From Synergistaceae bacterium (GTDB taxonomy: Bacteria > Synergistota > Synergistia > Synergistales > Aminobacteriaceae), in NCBI GenBank assembly GCA_017458545.1, contig JAFTBA010000249.1, positions 1 through 7,073 on the forward strand: a stretch of DNA of 7,073 nt, read 5' to 3'. A program made the position numbers and the translations under genes. Below, piece after piece: positions 1-6,192 of this stretch. Each line of letters starts with the position of its first letter. The stretch's first letter is position 1. The notes under the pieces are model-generated. The model did not search any database. It was given only the letters and a program-made list of their open reading frames with translations, and was not told the origin of the DNA.

Positions 1-388
1 CATTTCGTGGGGTATATCCGCCTGCATAATCACAGGTCTGTATATTTTCGCACCTTACATCGCTGAACTCTTCAATCAGGACACAGCAGTAGTAGGTTTC
101 GCTGTATTGTTCCTCAGATTAAACAGCCTGTTCGATCCCGTCAACGCTACTAATCAGATTGAGGCAGGTGCTTTAAGGGGTGTAGGTGACTCGCGTACTC
201 CTATGATTATTATGCTGATGTCGTTCGTGGTGTTCAGGCAGATATATTTGTTTATTATTTCGCGTTTGACAGAATCGGTATACTTTATAGCTGTCGGCTA
301 TCCTCTCGGCTGGATCGTATGTACTGCGTTAATGACGCTGCACATAAAGCGTTCGGGCTGGGATAAAAAGATAGAGGCTTTACGATAA
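1..388 (+). CDS. MATE family efflux transporter, C-terminal fragment
   Basis: The frame is open from the left edge (first full codon at base 2) to TAA at 386-388, giving 128 residues of what is normally a protein of about 450. MATE proteins are inner-membrane, Na+- or H+-driven exporters of drugs and other organic compounds. The visible part has hydrophobic segments at about residues 5-21, 28-43, 66-84 and 93-110, and the stretch GALRGVGDSRTP (residues 56-67), which resembles the conserved loop of the second MATE half. It ends in a short basic tail (KRSGWDKKIEALR), a typical cytoplasmic end. An internal TTG at 107 is not the real start, because homologous-looking sequence continues upstream without a stop. 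The protease gene follows after 22 nt, so co-transcription is likely. Substrate cannot be told from this fragment. Confidence 0.85.
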   Translation, partial: ISWGISACIITGLYIFAPYIAELFNQDTAVVGFAVLFLRLNSLFDPVNATNQIEAGALRGVGDSRTPMIIMLMSFVVFRQIYLFIISRLTESVYFIAVGYPLGWIVCTALMTLHIKRSGWDKKIEALR

Positions 389-393
389 TTTTC

Positions 394-400
394 AGGAGGT
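394..400 (+). promoter_or_regulatory. Strong ribosome binding site of the protease gene
   Basis: AGGAGGT lies 10 nt before the ATG at 411. It is a near-complete anti-Shine-Dalgarno match and fixes that ATG as the start. It sits inside the 22-nt gap behind the MATE gene, which leaves little room for a promoter and favours read-through transcription from upstream. Confidence 0.85.
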
Positions 401-410
401 AGAATCTCAC

Positions 411-2081
411 ATGGGAAGCAAAGTTTTTTTACTGTCATTATTCATGCTGTTGGCTCTCAGTTCATCGGCATGGTCAGAAGTTTACGCTGAGGGCGAAGCG
501 TTAGCGGTCTTCAGCGTTCCCGAAGGTGTCAGCGTTTCAGCTGCTGGTGTCAACGTTGCTGAGTCTATTGCTGCTGAAATAGGTGCGAGCGTTGCCGAAA
601 CCTACGAGACGTTATCGGAGATTGAGGGCAAAGTATTCGTCCTAGTCCGTTCGTCAGCAAAATCAACAGAGCAGTTAATCGCCGAACTCAAAGAACGTCC
701 TGACGTAATAGCTGCGTCACCGAACTATTACTTTCACCGTCTCTCAGAGTTTGAGGACGCTGTACTGTACCCTAACGACCCGAGCGCAGATTTATGCTGG
801 GGACTCGAAGCAATACGCGCTCCCGAAGTCTGGGAGAACACTACGGGAAGCCGTAACATTTACGCAGGAGTTGTTGACACGGGAGTTTACAGACACCCTG
901 ACCTTGAAGCTAATATCGCTGCAGAGTTAGGACTCAACACTAACACTGTGAGCGGTGAATATGATCTGAGGTTCACGAGCTGGGATGTTGATCTTATCGG
1001 TCACGGGACTCATGTTGCAGGTACAATCGGTGCTGTAGGCAACAACGGTATAGGTGTAGCAGGAGTAAACTGGAACGTCAGCATTATACCGTTAAGAGTT
1101 TTCGACAATGCAAATTCAACCGAAACGATAAGCCACGAAATGAGAACGTTGAATCACCTTGCTAACCTTCTTCAGAAAAATCCCGAGATGAAAATTGCAG
1201 CCGTTAATTTCTCATTAGGCGGTTATCTGCCTATAACACCTGCGGAAATGCAGAATGATGTTTACTACATGGCCTATAAGACTTTGGACTCGCTCAACAA
1301 AGTACTGATAGTAGCCGCAGCAGGTAATGAAGGGCTTGAACTTGGAGCCCCTGTTCCGTTTGATCAACCGTCAGGAGGCGAGTTCAAGAAGGGGATGTAT
1401 GCTTATCCTGCAGGTTTCACGGGACTGAATAACCTGATTGCCGTAGGTGCTGTAGCTTCAAATGATACTGCGCCGTATTTCACGAACTGGGGTAACAGCG
1501 TTGATATTGCGGCACCGGGCTTTGGGATTCTCAGCACTTATTCACCTCTTACGATAGGAGAAACACCCAAAATGTATGACACCTTAAACGGCACATCAAT
1601 GGCAACACCTCACGTTACGGGTGCAGCAGCTCTCCTGATGTCGGCATTCCCCAATGCAACGGCTTCTCAAATCAAAGCTGCACTTCTCGACGGTGCTAAC
1701 AGGGACAAGAATCCTATTGTTTACCCTTACAGGGGATTTGTTGAGAGACGTGTACAGCGTATGACAGAGAGCATTGATAAAGGTATAGCATCAGGGATTA
1801 TACCTGCTGTTTCGCGTGATGTTGAGATTGCGAGGATTACCCGTGAAGCTGAAGAACTTTACGCGCCCTATAAGGCTCTTGACGGTGCAGGAAGAGTCTG
1901 CAGAACGGGACTGCTTGATGTTAAAGCAGCGTATGACATTCTTGCTGCAAGAGGAACGGGCACAAGCAGATCATCATCATCATCAAACAGCGGCTGCAGA
2001 GCAGGAAGTTCAGCAGTGATGTTGACTGTTGTAACGGTGTCAGTGTTCATAATGCTGAGGCGCAGAAAATTCAGCGCATGA
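411..2081 (+). CDS. Secreted subtilisin-like (S8) serine protease with Synergist-CTERM-type sorting signal
   Basis: This 556-residue secreted endopeptidase has an N-terminal signal peptide (hydrophobic core about 5-20, likely cut near AWS22 or VYA26). An inhibitor-I9-like prodomain follows at about 28-108, ending in the pattern DVIAASPNYYFHR. The S8 catalytic domain covers about 130-430. Visible catalytic residues are Asp156 (VVDTG), His198 (GHGTHVAG), oxyanion Asn306 (AAAGNEG) and Ser396 (GTSMATPH), so it should be active. A charged, probably helical insert (about 431-490) separates the core from its last element, GLLDVKAAYDIL. The C-terminus has a Ser-rich linker (519-527), SGCRAG (527-532), a hydrophobic helix (about 533-549) and RRRK (550-553). 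This is the architecture of Synergist-CTERM sorting signals, so the protein is probably processed and anchored at the cell surface. Cys129, Cys497 and Cys529 are the only cysteines. The role in feeding is inferred from the amino acid importer downstream; substrate is unknown. Confidence 0.93.
   Translation: MGSKVFLLSLFMLLALSSSAWSEVYAEGEALAVFSVPEGVSVSAAGVNVAESIAAEIGASVAETYETLSEIEGKVFVLVRSSAKSTEQLIAELKERPDVIAASPNYYFHRLSEFEDAVLYPNDPSADLCWGLEAIRAPEVWENTTGSRNIYAGVVDTGVYRHPDLEANIAAELGLNTNTVSGEYDLRFTSWDVDLIGHGTHVAGTIGAVGNNGIGVAGVNWNVSIIPLRVFDNANSTETISHEMRTLNHLANLLQKNPEMKIAAVNFSLGGYLPITPAEMQNDVYYMAYKTLDSLNKVLIVAAAGNEGLELGAPVPFDQPSGGEFKKGMYAYPAGFTGLNNLIAVGAVASNDTAPYFTNWGNSVDIAAPGFGILSTYSPLTIGETPKMYDTLNGTSMATPHVTGAAALLMSAFPNATASQIKAALLDGANRDKNPIVYPYRGFVERRVQRMTESIDKGIASGIIPAVSRDVEIARITREAEELYAPYKALDGAGRVCRTGLLDVKAAYDILAARGTGTSRSSSSSNSGCRAGSSAVMLTVVTVSVFIMLRRRKFSA
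1971..1985 (+). repeat. In-frame (TCA)5 trinucleotide repeat coding for Ser521-Ser525
   Basis: Five perfect TCA units lie in the linker between the protease domain and the C-terminal sorting helix. Because the unit is three bases long, slippage would change the number of serines without shifting the frame. It is short, so variability is a possibility rather than a prediction. Confidence 0.8.
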
Positions 2082-2087
2082 TATAAT
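2079..2087 (+). promoter_or_regulatory. Candidate extended -10 promoter of the binding-protein gene
   Basis: TGATATAAT is a perfect extended -10 element (TGN followed by TATAAT). Its TGA is also the stop codon of the protease. Transcription would begin near 2094, giving a leader of about 36 nt before the ATG at 2130. No good -35 hexamer is seen 16-18 bp upstream, which extended -10 promoters tolerate. The only other start signal in the 48-nt gap is the ribosome binding site. The match is exact, but such sites also arise by chance in A+T-rich gaps. Confidence 0.45.
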
Positions 2088-2107
2088 TTTCACAACTTTC
2101 ACGAAGC

Positions 2108-2115
2108 AAAAGGAG
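2108..2115 (+). promoter_or_regulatory. Ribosome binding site with long spacer
   Basis: AAAAGGAG precedes the ATG at 2130 with a 14-nt spacer that contains a run of seven T. The spacing is longer than the usual 5-10 nt, yet no ATG, GTG or TTG in the right frame lies closer, and the protein from 2130 begins with a perfect signal peptide, so this start is kept. Confidence 0.6.
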
Positions 2116-2129
2116 TTGTTTTTTTCACC

Positions 2130-3260
2130 ATGCGTAAATTTTTGGCAGCGTTAATGTTAGTGTTAATGCTCTGCACGGTTGCATCAGCAGACGATGACGT
2201 AATCAAAGTCGGAGTCTTCAACTGTCTTACGGGTCAGAACGCTTTCGGCGGTCAGCTCGAACTCGAAGGCACTCAGTTAGCACACACCCTCAATCCCACG
2301 ATACTCGGCAAAAAAGTCGAACTCGTTATTGTCGATAACAAGTCCGATAAGGTTGAGGCCGCTAACGCCGTAACCCGTCTGATTGAGAACGACAAGGTCA
2401 ACGCTATAATCGGCACATACGGTTCATCGCTGGCTATGGCAGGCGGAGAGGTTGCAGAGAAAGCAGGTATTCCCGTAATCGGAACGTCATGCACTAATCC
2501 TCTTGTTACTGACGGAAAGAAGTTCTATTTCCGCGTTTGCTTTATTGACCCGTTTCAGGGTGCAGGAGCTGCAACATATGCTTTCAGGAATCTGGGTCTC
2601 AAGAAAGCAGCTACGCTTGTTGACATGTCGAACGATTACAGCGTAGGACTCGGAAAATTCTTCCGTGACAGTTTCAAGAAAATGGGCGGTGAAATCGTAG
2701 CGTCATTGTTCTACCAGTCAGGCGATACCGATTTCACGGCACAGCTTACGGCATTGATTGACGCGAAACCCGACATAGTATTTCTTCCTGCTTATTTCGC
2801 GGAAGGTGCTATCGTCCTCAAACAGGCCAAAGAGTTAGGCGCACCGTTCAAGTTCATCGGAGCTGACGCAATGGATAACCCTGAGATAGTAACGCTCGGC
2901 GGTGATGCTGTTGAGGGCTTCATGCACACAACGTTTGCGTATGACCCTTCAATGCCCGAAATGAACGATGTAGCAAAGGCATTCACAACCGAATGGAACA
3001 AGATTCACCCCGATAAAGCTCCTAACGTCAACTGTGCATTAGGTTACGACTGCTACATAATGCTCAAGGACGCAATCGAACGCGCAGGAAGTGCCGAACC
3101 TGCGAAGATTCGTGATGCGCTTGAGACAACGAAGGATCTTCCTACGGTTACTGGAATGACAACGATAAACGCTACTCATGACGCTGAGAAGGACATGGGA
3201 ATTGTTGAGATTCGTAACGGCAAGAAGACATTTATCGGAATCGTTCAGCCCGAAGTGTAA
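2130..3260 (+). CDS. livJ: Branched-chain amino acid ABC transporter, periplasmic substrate-binding protein (LivJ/LivK family)
   Basis: This 376-residue protein is the extracytoplasmic receptor that captures the amino acid and hands it to the LivH/LivM permease. The signal peptide is clear: basic MRK, hydrophobic core 4-18, cleavage at ASA20 before Asp21. Cys15 is not in a lipobox, so a soluble periplasmic protein is expected rather than a lipoprotein. The two-lobed type I periplasmic-binding fold is recognisable from IKVGVFNCLTG (25-35), the long helix around KVEAANAVTRLI, the GTYGSS loop (95-100), GTSCTNP (118-124, where the family binds the ligand's amino and carboxyl groups) and SGDTDFTAQL (197-206). 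The length is typical of LivJ-like proteins. It lies 48 nt behind the protease and 209 nt ahead of livH, with a terminator between. Ligand specificity (Leu/Ile/Val, other amino acids or short amides) cannot be read from sequence; LivJ against LivK is not distinguishable. Confidence 0.93.
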   Translation: MRKFLAALMLVLMLCTVASADDDVIKVGVFNCLTGQNAFGGQLELEGTQLAHTLNPTILGKKVELVIVDNKSDKVEAANAVTRLIENDKVNAIIGTYGSSLAMAGGEVAEKAGIPVIGTSCTNPLVTDGKKFYFRVCFIDPFQGAGAATYAFRNLGLKKAATLVDMSNDYSVGLGKFFRDSFKKMGGEIVASLFYQSGDTDFTAQLTALIDAKPDIVFLPAYFAEGAIVLKQAKELGAPFKFIGADAMDNPEIVTLGGDAVEGFMHTTFAYDPSMPEMNDVAKAFTTEWNKIHPDKAPNVNCALGYDCYIMLKDAIERAGSAEPAKIRDALETTKDLPTVTGMTTINATHDAEKDMGIVEIRNGKKTFIGIVQPEV

Positions 3261-3263
3261 TAG

Positions 3264-3303
3264 CTTAGGGTTTAGGGATTAGCATTTAGGGATTAGGGAA
3301 GGG
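3264..3303 (+). repeat. Cluster of TTAGGG-like repeats
   Basis: Five GGG runs (3268, 3275, 3289, 3296 and 3301) lie in 36 nt, separated by 4, 11, 4 and 2 nt. A 12-bp direct repeat, TTTAGGGATTAG, occurs at 3271-3282 and again at 3285-3296. The block begins three bases after the stop codon of the binding protein and runs into the terminator hairpin. Four of the runs could in principle form a G-quadruplex on the + strand. Whether it is a dispersed genomic repeat cannot be judged from one copy. Confidence 0.65.
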
Positions 3304-3331
3304 AAGAGAGTTAATGCCCTTCCCTATTTTT
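3294..3331 (+). terminator. Intrinsic terminator after the binding-protein gene
   Basis: A perfect 10-bp stem (TAGGGAAGGG at 3294-3303 with CCCTTCCCTA at 3317-3326) encloses a 13-nt loop and is followed by five T (3327-3331). It should end much of the transcript coming from the binding-protein gene. Placed between the receptor and the membrane genes of one transporter, it can keep receptor mRNA more abundant than the rest. Confidence 0.85.
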
Positions 3332-3404
3332 ATCTGAAGCACTGCAAAAAAAAACTTTCAGCAAAAATTTTTACATGACTGCCTAAATATTTTTCTCCTG
3401 TTTT

Positions 3405-3426
3405 TTGTTGTGAACAATGCTAAAAT
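3405..3426 (+). promoter_or_regulatory. Candidate promoter with small inverted repeat upstream of livH
   Basis: TGCTAAAAT (3418-3426) is an extended -10-like element (TAAAAT, one mismatch to TATAAT) that would start transcription near 3433, about 37 nt before livH. Directly upstream lies TTGTT-GTG-AACAA (3405-3417), a perfect 5+5 inverted repeat within the spacer, which could be an operator. No convincing -35 hexamer is present at 16-18 bp. The surrounding gap is very A+T-rich, so a chance match is possible. Confidence 0.4.
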
Positions 3427-3451
3427 TCTATTCAAATTTTAATTTCTATGT

Positions 3452-3458
3452 GGAAGGG
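3452..3458 (+). promoter_or_regulatory. Ribosome binding site supporting the TTG start of livH
   Basis: GGAAGGG lies 11 nt before TTG at 3470. The nearby ATG at 3448 is out of frame, and no other in-frame start codon lies just upstream. This supports TTG as the initiator of livH. Confidence 0.6.
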
Positions 3459-3469
3459 TTGAGAAATAT

Positions 3470-4366
3470 TTGAATCTCAACATATTTGTTCAGCATTTCA
3501 TTAATGCTTTGAGTCTCGGCTCATTATACGGGCTTGTTGCAGTGGGCTACACAATGGTCTACGGAATTTTGAGACTCATAAACTTTGCTCACGGTGATAT
3601 TTTCATGCTGGGAGCATATTTCGTTTACTTCGCTACAATCGTTTACCATCTCCCTTGGGCAATAGGCGTTATCCTAGCCGTTATAGGCACAACGATATGC
3701 GGACTCCTCGTTGACCGCATAGCCTACAAACCCCTCCGTGAAGCCCCAAGAATCTCCGCACTCATCAGCGCAATAGGTGTGTCATTCTTCATCGAGAATT
3801 TCGCGGTTGTAGTCTTCACCGGAATGCCCCGTCCTGTCGTTCAGCCCGCAATACTCATGAAACCTATTGAGTTTTCAGGGGGAGTAAGACTCATACCGTT
3901 AGGGATTCTAGTACCTGTTGTAGCGTTCGTTCTTGTCGGAGGATTGATGTGGCTGTTGTACTGCACTAAACCCGGCCTCGCAATGAGGGCAATCTCTTTC
4001 GACATTGAGACCACCAGAATGATGGGCGTATCAGTCAACAAAATCATCGCCTTAGCTTTCGGGTTAGGCTCCGCACTCGCTGCCGTCGCAGGAATAATGT
4101 GGGCATTGCGTTATCCGCGTGTTGAGCCGTTCATGGGAATGACTCCGGGAATTAAGGCTTTCATCGCTGCAGTCTTCGGCGGAATAGGCTCTGTACCGGG
4201 CGCAATGATAGGCGGACTGATACTCGGTTTCGTTGAAATAATGTCGGTAGCATTCTTCCCGATACTTTCAGGGTACAAAGATGCGTTCGCGTTCTTACTG
4301 CTCATAATGATACTGCTGTTCAGACCCACAGGACTGTTAGGCGAGAAACTGGAGGACAAAATATAA
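3470..4366 (+). CDS. livH: Branched-chain amino acid ABC transporter permease LivH
   Basis: This 298-residue inner-membrane protein is one of the two permease subunits that form the translocation path of the LIV transporter. About eight hydrophobic segments are visible. Family hallmarks are present: LGSLYGLVAVGYTMVYGILR near the N-terminus (16-35), INFAHGDIFMLGAY (37-50), and the cytoplasmic coupling region from GLAMRAISFD (169-178) through MMGVSVNKI to ALAAVAGIMWA, which contacts the ATPase. Later blocks, FGGIGSVPGAMIGG (236-249) and LLFRPTGLLGE (282-291), are also typical. Length and N-terminus agree with the family when the TTG at 3470 is used. The stop codon TAA overlaps the next ATG by one base (TAATG), so translation is probably coupled to the LivM-LivG fusion. 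Its own GGAGG at 4351-4355 serves the next gene. Confidence 0.94.
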   Translation: MNLNIFVQHFINALSLGSLYGLVAVGYTMVYGILRLINFAHGDIFMLGAYFVYFATIVYHLPWAIGVILAVIGTTICGLLVDRIAYKPLREAPRISALISAIGVSFFIENFAVVVFTGMPRPVVQPAILMKPIEFSGGVRLIPLGILVPVVAFVLVGGLMWLLYCTKPGLAMRAISFDIETTRMMGVSVNKIIALAFGLGSALAAVAGIMWALRYPRVEPFMGMTPGIKAFIAAVFGGIGSVPGAMIGGLILGFVEIMSVAFFPILSGYKDAFAFLLLIMILLFRPTGLLGEKLEDKI

Positions 4367-6192
4367 TGAACAGACTGAGAAATTTAATCTTAACGATAAT
4401 AGCTGTTTTGCTTTTTGCGTTCTTCCTCGACAAAGCACCTACATTCCTCAACGGTTACTGGCAGAGAATACTCAACCTCATAGCAATCAACGCTATATTA
4501 GCCCTAAGTCTCAACCTCATTTACGGCATAACAGGTATGTTCTCGCTAGGCCATGCAGGATTTATGGCAATAGGTGCGTATGTCTCAGCACTCTTAGTTC
4601 TGACTCCCTCGCAGAAAAATGCTATGTGGATTCTTGAGGACATTTATCCGTGGCTGTTAAACGTTAATGCACCGTTCATAGCGTCAATCATAATTGCAGG
4701 ACTTGTAGCAGCATTTTTCGGGTTACTGGTAGCACTTCCCGTACTCAGACTCGGAGGCGATTACTTAGGGATTGCAACGTTAGGTTTCGCCGAAATAATA
4801 CGAATCCTAATCACCAACACTGCAAGACTCACTAACGGTTCTTTAGGCTTAAAGGGTATACCTGCTTATACAACGCTGTTCATGAGCTGGGGGTGTTTGG
4901 GCGTAGTGCTTCTGTGTATGGTCTGTATGTTACGCAGCAATTTCGGAGGAGTCCTTAGAGCCGTAAGAGATGACGAAGTAGCTGCAAGAATGATGGGTAT
5001 CAATACCTTCAGGGTTAAAGTGCTTGCGTTTACGCTCGGGTGTTTCGGAGGAGGCTTAGGAGGCGCGTTAATGGGCAACCTCATAACGACCATTGACCCC
5101 CGAATGTTCATGATTACCCAGACATATAATATCTTGATGATAATCGTTGTCGGCGGTTTAGGTTCGGTAACAGGTTCGATAATAGGTTCGGCACTGGTTA
5201 CAACAATGCTCGAATGGCTGAGGTTCGTTGAGAATCCGATTACTATAGGCAGCATTAACATACCCGGTATACCCGGCATGAGAATGGTAATCTTCTCGCT
5301 GCTGCTAATAGTAGTAATCATATTCAGGCGCGAGGGCATTATGGGAATGAGGGAGTTCACTTGGGATATATTCTTCCCTAAGTCAAAGGCTAAACCTAAA
5401 ACTGAACACTCTGACTCTGATACAGTGCTTGAAGTCCGTAACGTTGTGCTGAAATTCGGAGGGTTATCGGCGATTGAGAATCTTAGCTTTGACATTAAGC
5501 GCGGTCAGATTATGGGGTTAATCGGCCCTAACGGTGCAGGCAAAACATCGGCCTTCAATGTCATCAGCGGTTTCTACAAACCCACGTCAGGCACAATAAA
5601 ATTCATGGGCAAATCAATCGGCGGAATGAGTCCCGATGAAGTATGCCGCGAAGGAATGAGCAGGACGTTCCAGAATATAAGACTTTTCGGCCATGAGACT
5701 GTTCTGCAGAACGTAATGATAGGTTCGAGAATACGTCAAAAATATTCATGGTGGATGACATTGGCACCGTTCATATTCACAGACGTAATACGCGAGGATT
5801 CAGCGGTTAAGGCAAGAGCGATGGATTTGCTGTCGCAGTTAGGACTCGCAGAGTTTGCGGACGAGAAAGCATCATCACTTCCTTACGGAGCACAGAGAAG
5901 ACTCGAAATTGCGAGGGCATTGGCGACAAGGCCGAAATTCCTTTTGCTCGATGAACCTGCAGCAGGTATGAATCCTCAGGAGAGTGAAGAATTGTTGCAG
6001 TTCATCAGGAGACTGCGCGATGAATTTGACCTGACTATACTGCTGATTGAACACGACATGAAAGTTGTTATGAATGTCTGTGATTACATTCACGTATTGG
6101 ATCAGGGAGTACATATTGCTGACGGAACGCCTGACGAAATCAAAGCTAATCCGCGAGTTGTTGAGGCATATTTGGGAAAGGGGGCTGCGTAA
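4366..6192 (+). CDS. livM-livG: Fused LivM permease and LivG ATPase of the branched-chain amino acid ABC transporter
   Basis: One uninterrupted 608-residue frame joins two subunits that are usually separate. Residues 1 to about 325 are LivM: about eight to nine membrane segments, GMFSLGHAGFMAIGAY (57-72), LRLGGDYLGIATLGFAEI (127-144), the ATPase-coupling loop LRAVRDDEVAARMMGIN (197-213) and VVGGLGSVTGSIIGS (261-275). A polar linker (about 330-352, rich in Lys, Pro, Ser and Asp) leads to LivG at about 354-608. LivG has Walker A GPNGAGKTS (387-395, Lys393), Q-loop Gln436 in TFQNIRLF, signature LPYGAQRR (505-512), Walker B FLLLDEP with Asp529 and Glu530, and switch His563 in IEHDM. The C-terminal GTPDEIKANPRVVEAYLG is the usual LivG ending. 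All ATPase residues are intact. The protein should sit in the inner membrane with its ATPase in the cytoplasm, pairing with LivH and LivF. No stop or internal start with a ribosome binding site is seen at the junction, so the fusion looks genuine. Confidence 0.93.
   Translation: MNRLRNLILTIIAVLLFAFFLDKAPTFLNGYWQRILNLIAINAILALSLNLIYGITGMFSLGHAGFMAIGAYVSALLVLTPSQKNAMWILEDIYPWLLNVNAPFIASIIIAGLVAAFFGLLVALPVLRLGGDYLGIATLGFAEIIRILITNTARLTNGSLGLKGIPAYTTLFMSWGCLGVVLLCMVCMLRSNFGGVLRAVRDDEVAARMMGINTFRVKVLAFTLGCFGGGLGGALMGNLITTIDPRMFMITQTYNILMIIVVGGLGSVTGSIIGSALVTTMLEWLRFVENPITIGSINIPGIPGMRMVIFSLLLIVVIIFRREGIMGMREFTWDIFFPKSKAKPKTEHSDSDTVLEVRNVVLKFGGLSAIENLSFDIKRGQIMGLIGPNGAGKTSAFNVISGFYKPTSGTIKFMGKSIGGMSPDEVCREGMSRTFQNIRLFGHETVLQNVMIGSRIRQKYSWWMTLAPFIFTDVIREDSAVKARAMDLLSQLGLAEFADEKASSLPYGAQRRLEIARALATRPKFLLLDEPAAGMNPQESEELLQFIRRLRDEFDLTILLIEHDMKVVMNVCDYIHVLDQGVHIADGTPDEIKANPRVVEAYLGKGAA

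Noticed and set aside
1816..2019. Overlapping + frame ending in a run of four His residues
   Set aside because: The His run is only the (TCA)5 repeat read in another frame, and the real protease frame carries conserved domains through this region.
3264..3303. Telomere-like or CRISPR-like array
   Set aside because: The units are too short and too few, with uneven spacing and no spacers. A bacterial gene context on both sides argues against a telomere.
3363..3372. Palindrome AAAAATTTTT in the livJ-livH gap
   Set aside because: It is only a short A/T tract in an A+T-rich gap. It has no loop and no G-C pairs, so it is not a terminator or a credible operator.
4866..5495. Long open frame of 209 residues on the - strand
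   Set aside because: It lies wholly inside the livM-livG fusion, whose protein is unmistakable. The antisense product is rich in Ser, Thr, Pro and Ile in the manner of a mirror frame, with no recognisable domain.
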